A stretch of 15,829 nucleotides of DNA from a bacterium (GCA_021828445.1 JAJZJD010000012.1:1-15829); one strand, 5' to 3'; positions 6,724 to 15,032 are shown, counted from the stretch's first letter. Made by a program: numbers and translations. Notes: generated by a model from the sequence alone, not told the origin.

Positions 6724-9048
6724 TTACGCGTTATTGACCGAAGATTCCAGCGTCTGCTTAATATATTCTATATCATAAGCTTCTACGATATCTCCGACTT
6801 TTATATCGTTAAAATTTTCAAGCAGAATCCCGCATTCAAAATTTGCCTGAACTTCTTTTGCGTCTTCTTTAAACCTTTTCAACGAATCTATATGCCCCGT
6901 GTATATAACTACATTATCTCGTAAAAGTCTGGCGCTGGACGATCTTTTAATAAATCCGCTTAATACGAAAGATCCTGCAACCGCTCCAAACTTTGGAACG
7001 TTAAAAACGCTCCTTACTTCCGCCTTACCCGTAATTCTTTCTTTTTCTATGGGAGCAAGCAAGCCCTCCATTGCATCTTTTATATCTTTTACCGCATCGT
7101 AAATAATGCTGTAGTACCTGATTTCTATTCCTTCGGTTTCGCTTAATGCCGAAGCCTTAGACTCCGGACGTACGTTAAAGGCTATGATTATGGAATTAGT
7201 CGCTTTTGCAAGCATAACGTCGCTTTCGGTAATTGCCGACGCCCCGCTATGTATTATATTGACTTTTACCTTAGGATTGGAAAGTTTTTTAAACGACTGT
7301 ATTAGCGCTTCCATAGAGCCGTAAACATCAGTTTTAACGATTAATCTAAGTTCTTTTACGTCGCCGGATTTAATTTTTTCGTACAATCCTTCCAAAGTAA
7401 GCCTTGCATTGGAGCTTAACTCGACTTCCCTGTGCTTCAACTGTCTTTCCATACTTATTCTTTTTGCTTCTTTCTCGTCCTTAAGAGCGATAAAATTGTC
7501 TCCGGGAGACGCGACGCCTTCCAAGCCGAATATTTCGACGGGAATGGACGGGCCGGCCGTTTCAATCTTGTTTCCCTTGTAATCAAGCATTGCCCTAACT
7601 TTGACATAATACAAACCGCATACCGCGCTGTCGTTCACCTTTAAAGTGCCGCTCTGGATTAAAACCGTAGCTACCGGACCCCTTCCCTTATCGAGCTTTG
7701 CTTCGATAACGGTTCCTCTTGCCGGCTTATTCGGATTTGCTTTTAATTCTAATATTTCGGATTGAAGTATGATGAGTTCGAGAAGCTCTTTTATTCCGAC
7801 GCCCGTTTTAGCCGAAACCTGTGCATAAAGGGTCGTTCCGCCCAGTTCCTCCGAAACGAGACCGTATTCCAGAAGGCTGTTTTTAATTTTAGCGGGGTTT
7901 GCGCCGGGCTTGTCTATTTTATTTATGGCGACTATAATAGGAACATTGGCGGCTTTAGCATGGTTAATTGCTTCGATTGTCTGAGGCATAACTCCGTCGT
8001 CCGCCGCAACTACAAGAACTACTATATCGGTTATGCCCGCGCCTCTCGCCCTCATTTCCGTAAACGCTTCATGTCCGGGGGTATCCAGAAAAGTAATCAT
8101 GGAATCGTCTATCTTAACGCTGTATGCGCCTATGTGCTGCGTTATTCCGCCGGCTTCGTTAGAAGTAACGTTTGTTTTTCTTATGGCATCGAGAAGTGAA
8201 GTCTTACCGTGGTCAACGTGGCCCATAACCGTCACTACCGGAGCTCTCGGCAGAAGCGATTCTTCCGCGTCAACTGATTCTTCCAGCGCTATCGCCTCGT
8301 TAAAGCTGACGTTTTCTACGGTATATCCGTACTCGGAAGCGATAAGGGAAGCCGCGTCTATGTCTATTATATGGTTCATAGTAGCTATTATGCCGACGTC
8401 CATTAATTTTTTTATAACTTCGGACGCTTTGACTCCGAGAGACTGGGATAATTCGTTTACGGTTATGCCGCTGCTTATTTTAATTACTTTCTTGGACGCC
8501 TTTTTTTCCGGAACTATCTGCTGGACGCGCTTGGGCTGCTTATGGAACTTGCCGCCGAATTTTCTTTTATGCTTCCTGAAAATAAACGATTCCCCTTCTT
8601 CGGACGTATCTATAAACTTTTCGTTTTTAGAAAATTTAGCTTGAGGACCTTTCTTTATTTCTTCTTTTTTGACGGGTTTTTTATGGGAAGCGGATTCGGC
8701 CGCTTCTCCCGAAATACTTTTAACTTTCAGATTGTCTAAGGTTTTTATTACGCTGAGAACGTCCGGCTTTTGAGCTTCTTCTTTTTTGCCGACTTTTTTT
8801 GATTTAACAGCGTTTTCTTTTTCCTTGAGAGGCATTTCTTCAGCGGCTGAGGGATGCTGCGGCTCAGCCTTTTTATGCTCTTTGGTTAAAACTCCGGCAG
8901 GCGCTAAGAGGTTTTCACCGCTTTCCTGCTTTTCGGCTAAAGATATATTTTCCGGCGCAGCCTCAGACGGAATTCCTTTAGTTTCTTCCGGTTCCGTCCT
9001 GCTTGCCCTTCTTCTGATAACTCCTTTAGAAACCCTTCTTTCTTCCAT
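6724..9048 (-). CDS. infB: Translation initiation factor IF-2
   Basis: 774 residues. Residues 1 to about 190 form a charged, low-complexity linker rich in Lys and Glu with a basic patch (FRKHKRKFGGKFHKQPKR, about 157-174). An IF2-N module follows (ITVNELSQSLGVKASEVIKKL, about 195-245) and then the GTPase domain: G1 GHVDHGKT (276-283), switch region GGITQHIGAY (300-309), G3 DTPGHE (322-327), G4 NKID (376-379) and G5 SAK (412-414). The remaining residues are domains II to IV that bind fMet-tRNA and the ribosome. It delivers initiator tRNA to the 30S subunit. The ATG at 9048 has an AAGGG Shine-Dalgarno 6 nt away. The gap to nusA is only 51 nt, with no room for ylxR, but it holds a hairpin (separate entry). 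Confidence 0.98.
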   Translation of the reverse strand: MEERRVSKGVIRRRASRTEPEETKGIPSEAAPENISLAEKQESGENLLAPAGVLTKEHKKAEPQHPSAAEEMPLKEKENAVKSKKVGKKEEAQKPDVLSVIKTLDNLKVKSISGEAAESASHKKPVKKEEIKKGPQAKFSKNEKFIDTSEEGESFIFRKHKRKFGGKFHKQPKRVQQIVPEKKASKKVIKISSGITVNELSQSLGVKASEVIKKLMDVGIIATMNHIIDIDAASLIASEYGYTVENVSFNEAIALEESVDAEESLLPRAPVVTVMGHVDHGKTSLLDAIRKTNVTSNEAGGITQHIGAYSVKIDDSMITFLDTPGHEAFTEMRARGAGITDIVVLVVAADDGVMPQTIEAINHAKAANVPIIVAINKIDKPGANPAKIKNSLLEYGLVSEELGGTTLYAQVSAKTGVGIKELLELIILQSEILELKANPNKPARGTVIEAKLDKGRGPVATVLIQSGTLKVNDSAVCGLYYVKVRAMLDYKGNKIETAGPSIPVEIFGLEGVASPGDNFIALKDEKEAKRISMERQLKHREVELSSNARLTLEGLYEKIKSGDVKELRLIVKTDVYGSMEALIQSFKKLSNPKVKVNIIHSGASAITESDVMLAKATNSIIIAFNVRPESKASALSETEGIEIRYYSIIYDAVKDIKDAMEGLLAPIEKERITGKAEVRSVFNVPKFGAVAGSFVLSGFIKRSSSARLLRDNVVIYTGHIDSLKRFKEDAKEVQANFECGILLENFNDIKVGDIVEAYDIEYIKQTLESSVNNA

Positions 9049-9054
9049 TATTTT

Positions 9055-9094
9055 CCCTTTTTTAAAGGAGATAGACTTAGAGGTCTGCCCCTTT
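9055..9094 (-). promoter_or_regulatory. Hairpin before infB with an alternative pairing onto its ribosome binding site
   Basis: In the nusA-infB gap, AAAGGGG (9094-9088) pairs with CTCCTTT (9070-9064) including one G-U, and inside it AGAC (9086-9083) pairs with GTCT (9076-9073) around a CTCTAA loop. The 3' arm CCTTT (9068-9064) can instead pair with AAAGG (9060-9056) across a 3-nt loop, covering the infB Shine-Dalgarno. The two structures exclude each other; the first looks more stable and leaves the site open. No U-run follows, so it is not a terminator. A role in translation control or RNA processing is inference. Confidence 0.4.
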
Positions 9095-9099
9095 CTCTT

Positions 9100-10395
9100 T
9101 TAAATAGTATCTTTTTCTATTTTTTCTTTAAGTTCCACATCTGATTTTACTTTTTCTGAATAAACGCTTGCCGAGTTAATAATCTTCTCAGCTTTTTTTA
9201 CATCTACGGAAATATCTTTGGCTAACTTTTCGGCATCCGCGTTAACTATATCGTTTGCCGTAATATATCCGTTATCATATAAAAGTTTTGCCGTAATTTC
9301 CCCTACTCCGGGTATATCCATAAGGTCTTTGTAAGCGTTTTTATCCTTTGCGCTGATTTTAGATTCGCTTAGAATGTCTATTTTATAACCTGTAATTTTT
9401 GAGGCAAGCCTTACGTTTTGACCCTGTTTGCCTATCGCAAGCGCAAGCTGGTCGTCCGGAACTATAACGGCAATCGACTTCAAGTCCTCATTGACTATAA
9501 TATTGGAAACTTCAACGGAACTTAAAGCGCTTACGACAAATTTCGATGGGTTATCCGAATAAGGTATAATATCTATTTTTTCGCCTCTAAGCTCGTTGGT
9601 TATGCTCTGTATCCTGATTCCCCTCATTCCCACGCATGCGCCTACCGGATCTATGTCCTTATTAGTGGTCGCAACGGCAATTTTAGACCTGAATCCTGGC
9701 GCTCTGGCAACTCTCACTATCTTAACCGCTCCATCATATATTTCCGGAACTTCGGTCTCAAAAAGTTTAATGAGAAACTCGTCCGAAGCGCGGGAAAGAA
9801 TAAGTTTAGGTCCGCCTTTTTCCATTTTAATATTGGACAGGACGGCTCTTATCCTGTCGTGCGGTCTGTATGTTTCGCTGAATATTTGCTCCTGCCTCGG
9901 CAAAACAGCCTCGGTTTTTCCAAGATCTACTATTATCAAGGACTTCTCAACCTTTCTTACGAGCCCGCTGACTATATCTCCCTTCCTCTCGTTAAATTCG
10001 TTAAAAATATTTTTGTATTCTATTTCTTTTATTTTTTGGAAAATAACCTGTTTTGCAACCTGCGCTTCTATTCTTCCATAAATATTTTTTTCGACTTTAA
10101 GTCCCAGGCTGTCTCCGACAATAGCATCGGGGTCAACTTCCAGGGCTTCTTCGAGGGATATTTCCATTTTAGTATTTTTAATATCCTCTACCACATGTTT
10201 AAACATAAAAACCTCGATCTCTCCGGTTTCTTCAGTAAAATGCGCTTCCAAATCGTAACCCTGACCAAGGTTTTTTCTGGCTATAGCAAGAATAGCCTGC
10301 TCTAAAGCCTCTACCACCAGATATCTTTCGATATTTTTATCTTTTGATACCTGGTCTATCACCGGATTCAAATCGTTTATAATAATTTGCGGCAC
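9100..10395 (-). CDS. nusA: Transcription termination/antitermination factor NusA
   Basis: 431 residues. Domains in order: polymerase-binding NTD (about 1-125), S1 (about 138-198, GDIVSGLVRKVEKSLIIVDLG), KH1 (about 230-300, loop GMRG at 256-259) and KH2 (about 305-350, IGKQGQNVRLAS at 321-332). A single C-terminal helix-hairpin-helix segment with DIPGVGEITAKLL follows (about 356-405). The two acidic repeats of E. coli NusA (495 residues) are reduced to this one. NusA binds RNA polymerase and the nascent RNA, promoting pausing, intrinsic termination and ribosomal antitermination. The start is a GTG at 10395 with an excellent AAGGAG Shine-Dalgarno 7 nt upstream. It follows rimP by 30 nt. A terminator-like hairpin in the leader of this operon makes autoregulation plausible (inference). 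Confidence 0.97.
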   Translation of the reverse strand: MPQIIINDLNPVIDQVSKDKNIERYLVVEALEQAILAIARKNLGQGYDLEAHFTEETGEIEVFMFKHVVEDIKNTKMEISLEEALEVDPDAIVGDSLGLKVEKNIYGRIEAQVAKQVIFQKIKEIEYKNIFNEFNERKGDIVSGLVRKVEKSLIIVDLGKTEAVLPRQEQIFSETYRPHDRIRAVLSNIKMEKGGPKLILSRASDEFLIKLFETEVPEIYDGAVKIVRVARAPGFRSKIAVATTNKDIDPVGACVGMRGIRIQSITNELRGEKIDIIPYSDNPSKFVVSALSSVEVSNIIVNEDLKSIAVIVPDDQLALAIGKQGQNVRLASKITGYKIDILSESKISAKDKNAYKDLMDIPGVGEITAKLLYDNGYITANDIVNADAEKLAKDISVDVKKAEKIINSASVYSEKVKSDVELKEKIEKDTI

Positions 10396-10408
10396 CTTAA
10401 AACTCCTT
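10389..10408 (-). promoter_or_regulatory. Ribosome binding site deciding the GTG start of nusA
   Basis: AAGGAG lies 7 nt upstream of GTG at 10395 on the minus strand, an ideal spacing. No ATG occurs in frame nearby, and the product from this GTG begins with the usual NusA N-terminus. This site fixes the non-ATG start. Confidence 0.8.
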
Positions 10409-10425
10409 AATTTTATAAATTTATA

Positions 10426-10905
10426 TTATACGACTAATAAATTTCCTTTCTTTATATCGCAAAAACCTACCGTCAGCGGTTTCTTTTCTATCTCGTCAAA
10501 AATCGTAACGCCGGCGTTTTCGTTTTCACCGGATGTATCCGTTATCTCTCCGATGAGATTCATTCTGCCTTCCATTTTATTTTTTAACGCTATTTTTACT
10601 CTTTTGCCTATAAATTTTTTATAGTCGTTAAACTTCAAAAGAACCCTGTTTACGCCGGGGGACGAAACTTCAAGGGTGTATTTAAATTTTATAATGTCTT
10701 TGACGTCCAGAATCATACTCAATTCCTTAGATATTTCGGATAAAGCCGATATATCTACTCCGCCGTCGGCATCGACATACACTCTTAAAATAGCGCCGCT
10801 GTTTTTTCTTGCGGGGAAAAACACCGCCCCCACAAGATAACATCCGTAATAAGGTACTATATCCTCGATAATTTTTTCTATATCTTTTATTAAATTTTCA
10901 TGCAT
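10426..10905 (-). CDS. rimP: Ribosome maturation factor RimP
   Basis: 159 residues from the ATG at 10905. Family pattern: N-terminal helix then YLVGAVFFPARKNSGAILRVYVDADGGVDI, LSEISKELSMILDV, and the hallmark LEVSSPGVNRVL (about 100-111), followed by an SH3-like C-terminal domain ending DIKKGNLLVV. It acts in 30S subunit assembly. The frame is open up to a GTG at 10932, which would add nine residues (MGYTRFFCF). I reject that start because those codons are the terminator stem and U-tract, no Shine-Dalgarno is suitably spaced, and the ATG product already has normal length (E. coli 150). The ATG itself follows the U-tract directly and has no Shine-Dalgarno, which is odd for the first gene of a core operon. 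First gene of the rimP-nusA-infB transcription unit. Confidence 0.93.
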   Translation of the reverse strand: MHENLIKDIEKIIEDIVPYYGCYLVGAVFFPARKNSGAILRVYVDADGGVDISALSEISKELSMILDVKDIIKFKYTLEVSSPGVNRVLLKFNDYKKFIGKRVKIALKNKMEGRMNLIGEITDTSGENENAGVTIFDEIEKKPLTVGFCDIKKGNLLVV

Positions 10906-10935
10906 AAAACAAAAAAAGCGGGTATAACCCACTTT
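10906..10935 (-). terminator. Intrinsic terminator or attenuator in the rimP-nusA leader
   Basis: On the minus strand AAAGTGGGT (10935-10927) pairs with ACCCGCTTT (10923-10915) around a TAT loop. This gives a 9-bp stem with one G-T wobble, followed by an uninterrupted T-run, one G and four more T. The tract ends at 10906, directly before the rimP ATG. It would end transcripts from the pil-truA unit about 75 to 100 nt past the truA stop. It also lies downstream of the promoter at 11012-10984, so every rimP-nusA transcript from that promoter must read through it. That makes it a candidate attenuator. GGGT at 10948-10945 could pair with the same ACCC, a weak possible antiterminator. Confidence 0.72.
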
Positions 10936-10983
10936 TATATAAAAACCCTGTCATAAAATCTTTTTTATATACTATCATATAGA

Positions 10984-11012
10984 ATTATAAATAAAATTTA
11001 ATAAAATATCAA
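10984..11012 (-). promoter_or_regulatory. Sigma-70-type promoter of the rimP-nusA-infB operon
   Basis: TTGATA (11012-11007, 5 of 6 consensus bases) and TATAAT (10989-10984, perfect) are separated by exactly 17 nt on the minus strand. The -35 box overlaps the truA stop codon (TGA, 11011-11009). The predicted start near 10977 gives a leader of about 70 nt before the rimP ATG. It is the best promoter match I found in the window and sits where the direction of gene content changes from pilus control to translation. Confidence 0.68.
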
Positions 11013-11779
11013 CAATAAATTTTATGCCTGTATCTTACCGAGTATAAAAAAAGCCCGCAGGAAGGAGCGCATATAATATTATAGGCTTGATTTTCCCCTT
11101 TAAGCATATCGGTTAGGCGGTTAATATTCATTTTTCCGGTTCCGCATAAAATTAAAGTTCCAACTATCCTTCTGACCATATGCCTTAAAAAACCTTCTCC
11201 CTCTATAAATATATCGAACCCGTAATGTTTCCGGCATATTTCTATTCCGGTAATTACTCTGTAATAATTTATGAACTTTTTTTCTTTTTCTCTTTTCGCA
11301 AAATTAAAAAAATTATTTCTTCCTAAAAAAAAACCTGCGGATTCATTTATTAGATTCATGCTCAACTCTTCTTTAATAAACCATGACCTGTCCGATAACA
11401 GCGGACTCCTGGATCCGGAATTTATTTTATAAAGATATGTTTTTGAAACGGTATCGCGTGTCGCGTGAAACGAATCATGCACTATTTCTATGTTCTTTAC
11501 CGATATGTCGCGGGGCAGAATTCCGTTTAACGCAGCTTTAAACATATTTAAATCATAATAAAAAGGAAGTTTAAAATTGGCAACCTGGTTTAAAGCATGA
11601 ACGCCGGTATCCGTCCTACCCGAAACCAATAATTTTACGTCAAATTTCGTAATAATTTTTATAGCTTTCAGTATTTCGTTTTCTACGGTTTTATTTCCCT
11701 CCGGCGCATTAATGCCGTTTTGAACCTGCCAGCCGTTATAATTAGTTCCGCAATATTCAAAAACCATTAAATAATTCAT
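11009..11779 (-). CDS. truA: tRNA pseudouridine(38-40) synthase TruA
   Basis: 256 residues, normal for the family. The N-terminal substrate-binding pattern FEYCGTNYNGWQVQ (7-20) is followed by a short insertion (INAPEGNK) before TVENEILKAI. The catalytic Asp is D57 in SGRTDTGVHA (53-62). The conserved C-terminal motif FLRHMVRRIVGTLI is present. The enzyme isomerises uridines 38-40 in the anticodon stem-loop of many tRNAs. It starts 7 nt after the pilR-like stop with no Shine-Dalgarno, so it depends on coupled translation and is the last gene of the pil-type unit. The only visible terminator downstream is the hairpin at 10935-10906. Confidence 0.97.
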   Translation of the reverse strand: MNYLMVFEYCGTNYNGWQVQNGINAPEGNKTVENEILKAIKIITKFDVKLLVSGRTDTGVHALNQVANFKLPFYYDLNMFKAALNGILPRDISVKNIEIVHDSFHATRDTVSKTYLYKINSGSRSPLLSDRSWFIKEELSMNLINESAGFFLGRNNFFNFAKREKEKKFINYYRVITGIEICRKHYGFDIFIEGEGFLRHMVRRIVGTLILCGTGKMNINRLTDMLKGENQAYNIICAPSCGLFLYSVRYRHKIYC

Positions 11780-11786
11780 TTGATTA

Positions 11787-13277
11787 TTATCCGTTATTAT
11801 CGCTTTTAGAAAGTATATATCTTAAAGACCTTAAAGACAAACCTAAACTTTTTGCGGCTTCCAATTTAGAATTTTCCTTTTTTATCCTGTTTGACGCTAT
11901 ATATTTCTCGACTTCTTTCATAAAATCGGGAAGCGATATATCCTTTTTTTTATTGACGCGATCGAATATATCGGCTATCTCCGCCATATAATTTTCGGCG
12001 TCCGTCCTTTTGAACGAATCGTTTCCGCGAACTTTGCTCTTTTCTTTTTTAGAGCCGTTAAAAATATAATCGGGGAGACATTCTATGCCTATTTCTTTCG
12101 GCATATTAGCAACGCCGGATGTATCGCCGCCTTCGCAGTAAATACAGGCTCTTTCGATAAAATTTTCGAGTTCTCTGGTATTTCCCGGATAACCGTAATC
12201 CATAAGAGCGGACAGCGCCTGCTGAGAAATGGAATTTATCGTCTTTGAAAACTTTTTTATAAAATAAGAAATAAGCGCGGGAATATCTTCTTTATGTTCC
12301 CTGAGCGGGGGCATCTCGATATTTATCGTATTTAGCCTGTAATATAAATCGTCTCTGAATTTTCCGGCAGATATTAATGCGTCCAAATCCTTATTCGTAG
12401 CGGCTATTATCTTAATCTTTGCAGGCTCTTCCATATTGGAGCCTAATTTTCTATATACCTTTTCCTGTAAAACTCTTAATAATTTAACCTGCGCCTGCAT
12501 AGGCAGGTCGCCTATTTCGTCTAAAAAAAGAATTCCTCCGTCCGCATATTTTATCAATCCCATTTTATCGGCTTCCGCACCGGTAAACGCCCCTTTAACA
12601 TAACCGAACAGTTCGCTTTCTATGAGATTATCCGGAATAGCGGCAAGATTAACCGGTACGAAAGGAATATTTTTAAGACCGCCCGAATTTTTGGAATAAA
12701 TTTCATAAATCAGCTTCGCGGCAAGTTCTTTTCCCGTTCCAGACTCGCCGGTAATAAGAATATTATTAAAGGATATAGAAATTAAGGATATCTCGCTTAG
12801 GATATTCTTTATCGCCTTAGATTCTCCTTTTATTTCCCCTGCGGAAAGACGAGCGGATTTCAGATTATTTAATTCGTTAAGAACGGAAAAATAGTCAACC
12901 GCTCTTTTGACGGTAATTTTAAATTCCTCATTGTCGAAAGGCTTCGTCAGATAATCGAAAGCTCCCAATTTTATTCCTTCTATGCCGGTTTTAATATCCG
13001 AATACGCCGTCATTAATATAACGGGAACCTGCTTATATTTTGAGATAAAATCCGCTCTTTCGCTCCTGAAATATTTTATGAAGTCTATGCCCGACATTTC
13101 CGGCATCTTAACATCCGATATAATCAAATTAAAATTTTTTTCATCGATAAGCTTTACTGCCGAACTTACGTTTTCGGCGGTAAAAATATCGTATCCTTCC
13201 AGTTTAAGAAGTATAGCTAGCGATTCAAGAATAGATTTTTCGTCGTCTATTATTAATATTTTAGGTTTATTTTCCAT
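11787..13277 (-). CDS. pilR: Sigma-54-dependent response regulator, PilR/NtrC-like
   Basis: 496 residues in the three-domain NtrC layout. The receiver (about 5-125) has acidic D11-D12, phospho-acceptor D55 in LIISDVKMPE, T90 and K112 in TKPFD. The AAA+ sigma-54 interaction domain (about 150-375) has Walker A GESGTGKE (177-184), the sigma-54-contacting GAFTGA loop (229-234), Walker B ILFLDEIGDL with D253-E254, and YPGNTREL (363-370). A Fis-type helix-turn-helix ends the protein (KLEAAKSLGLSLRSLRYIL). All key residues are intact, so it should activate sigma-54 promoters after phosphorylation, presumably by the kinase encoded 12 nt upstream. The PilR name rests on position beside pilC and the kinase; target genes such as pilA are outside the window. 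Confidence 0.88.
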   Translation of the reverse strand: MENKPKILIIDDEKSILESLAILLKLEGYDIFTAENVSSAVKLIDEKNFNLIISDVKMPEMSGIDFIKYFRSERADFISKYKQVPVILMTAYSDIKTGIEGIKLGAFDYLTKPFDNEEFKITVKRAVDYFSVLNELNNLKSARLSAGEIKGESKAIKNILSEISLISISFNNILITGESGTGKELAAKLIYEIYSKNSGGLKNIPFVPVNLAAIPDNLIESELFGYVKGAFTGAEADKMGLIKYADGGILFLDEIGDLPMQAQVKLLRVLQEKVYRKLGSNMEEPAKIKIIAATNKDLDALISAGKFRDDLYYRLNTINIEMPPLREHKEDIPALISYFIKKFSKTINSISQQALSALMDYGYPGNTRELENFIERACIYCEGGDTSGVANMPKEIGIECLPDYIFNGSKKEKSKVRGNDSFKRTDAENYMAEIADIFDRVNKKKDISLPDFMKEVEKYIASNRIKKENSKLEAAKSLGLSLRSLRYILSKSDNNG

Positions 13278-13289
13278 TTAAAAAGCAAA

Positions 13290-15032
13290 TTAAGCCGGTA
13301 TGTTTATTTTTATTAAAGTTCCTCTGCCCGCCCTGCTGATTATACTAGCTTCTCCGCCCAAGCTTTCCGTTATGGAATAAACTATGGACAGCCCTAATCC
13401 AAAACCGTTTTCTTTAGTCGTAAAAAGCGGCTTGAACGCATTTTTCAAGGTAAAATCGTCCATCCCTTCTCCGTTATCCGAAACGCTTATCGAAATATAA
13501 TTTTTATCCGCGCCTTTTTTTATTTTCTTCGAGCCTATTCTAATAATTCCTGTTTCCGGCGCGCCGTTTTTAACGCCAACCGCCTTTCTTTCTATAGATT
13601 GTACGGCATTTTGAATTATATTGGCAAGTACCTGTCCGACCCTGCTTTTTTCCGAGAATATTTCCGCGTTTTTGCCGACGCTGTTATGTATTTTGATTGC
13701 GTTAAGGGAATACCTTAATATTAACTCTTCTAAAAATAAAAACAGGTTGAATTTTTCAAAATTTCCATTACCGCCTATAGTTTTAGACTTTATTTTTACA
13801 AAACCTAAGAAATCGCTTACCAGATTATCCAATTTATGGACTTCGGTCGTTATAATGCCCATTAACCTGCTATAGTCGCCTTCTTTGGAGTCCATATTAT
13901 CCGAACTTAAAACATAAATAGACGTATTTATAGCCAAAAGCGGGTTTCTTATTTCGTGCGCAAGCCATCCGGCAAGTTTGCCGGCGGTCGTCAGCCCCTC
14001 GTTAATCTTAGACTCTAATTCCAACTGCTTTATATACGTTATATCTCTGAATAATAAAATATATCTGCCTATTTTATGTCCGCCGCTTTCCAGTTTAGTC
14101 ATCCCAAACCCTAAAATCATATTTTTATGTTTTAATTCGAACCGTTTTAGATTATTTTCCGCGTCGGTTTCCCGGGTTATATCGCCAGACCCCTCATTCG
14201 CCGCCAATAAATCTACCGGAAAGTTTTCAAAAATATCGGATATTTTGACGTTAAATTTATGCAGAATACCGGATTTATGCTTAAAATCAACTTCGATATA
14301 ATTTAAATTAAGCATCCCGATTGCGGCGTCATTCAAAAAAACAACCGAGTATTCTTCGTCGAGAACTATAATTCCCTGCGAAAAACTGTTAAACAATTCC
14401 CTGTTAAAATTTTGCGAACTTTTTATAAATTCATCCCTTTCGACAATCGTATCGCTCAGCATACCCAGTTCTCCGGAAAAATGATACAGCAGCCAGCTGA
14501 ATATTAAAACTCCCAGTATATTCGTGCTGGTTATAAATAACAGCTTATCCGGATTATATAAAAAATAGGAGTGGTATCCTATGTCGAAATAGTACTGCAA
14601 ATCTGCCGAAAACCCTATGGCTATGGCAGATGCGATACCGAATATCATTACTCCGGCTCTTAAAAAAATAAATCCGGAAATTAATATTAATAAATAATAT
14701 AAAAAAATGAATTTATCGTTTAAACCCCTGTTGAAGAGAACTACGAAAGATATAAAGACAAAATCGGCAGACAGCTGGACAAAGCCGAAATATACCAAAA
14801 ATCGATAATTTTCCTCTTTTTTGAGATAAGCCAGGATTGCATAATAAATCAAGGTCAGTATTATTGCCGAAGCTATAAATAAGTAAACAAAAGCAGAGTA
14901 GCGGATTATACTTTTAAAATTAATCAGGATATAGGCGAGGATAATTACGGAAAAGGCGAGGATTCTGAAAATTATCGTAAATCTTATCTTATTGTATATA
15001 TCTCTGTAAACGCTTTTATTATCGCTCTTCAT
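13290..15032 (-). CDS. pilS: Membrane sensor histidine kinase, PilS-like
   Basis: 580 residues. About six membrane segments fill residues 17-185 (near 17-39, 43-68, 77-99, 107-124, 126-144, 163-185), with only short loops outside. A PAS domain follows (about 210-335, SQGIIVLDEEYSVVFLNDAA). The HisKA domain carries the phospho-acceptor H359 in AHEIRNPL. The ATPase domain has N-box N471/N475, G1 DNGEGMD (519-525) and G2 GFGLGL (543-548), all intact. This resembles Pseudomonas PilS, which senses pilin through its membrane part. The ATG overlaps the pilC stop by 4 nt (ATGA), and the AAGGG directly before it has no spacer, so translation is probably coupled. The signal sensed here is not evident; naming rests on architecture plus neighbours. 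Confidence 0.87.
   Translation of the reverse strand: MKSDNKSVYRDIYNKIRFTIIFRILAFSVIILAYILINFKSIIRYSAFVYLFIASAIILTLIYYAILAYLKKEENYRFLVYFGFVQLSADFVFISFVVLFNRGLNDKFIFLYYLLILISGFIFLRAGVMIFGIASAIAIGFSADLQYYFDIGYHSYFLYNPDKLLFITSTNILGVLIFSWLLYHFSGELGMLSDTIVERDEFIKSSQNFNRELFNSFSQGIIVLDEEYSVVFLNDAAIGMLNLNYIEVDFKHKSGILHKFNVKISDIFENFPVDLLAANEGSGDITRETDAENNLKRFELKHKNMILGFGMTKLESGGHKIGRYILLFRDITYIKQLELESKINEGLTTAGKLAGWLAHEIRNPLLAINTSIYVLSSDNMDSKEGDYSRLMGIITTEVHKLDNLVSDFLGFVKIKSKTIGGNGNFEKFNLFLFLEELILRYSLNAIKIHNSVGKNAEIFSEKSRVGQVLANIIQNAVQSIERKAVGVKNGAPETGIIRIGSKKIKKGADKNYISISVSDNGEGMDDFTLKNAFKPLFTTKENGFGLGLSIVYSITESLGGEASIISRAGRGTLIKINIPA

Noticed and set aside
8033..8644. A 203-codon plus-strand open frame, and another at 7762-8199, inside infB
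   Set aside because: Both are antisense to the highly conserved IF2 GTPase region and have no recognisable domain; composition is that of a shadow frame.
9596..10305. Plus-strand open frames of 148 to 161 codons inside nusA
   Set aside because: They are antisense to the conserved NusA S1 and KH domains and show no family pattern or ribosome binding site support.
10936..11008. Initiator tRNA gene before rimP, as in E. coli
   Set aside because: The gap is too short and AT-rich, and no cloverleaf can be formed.
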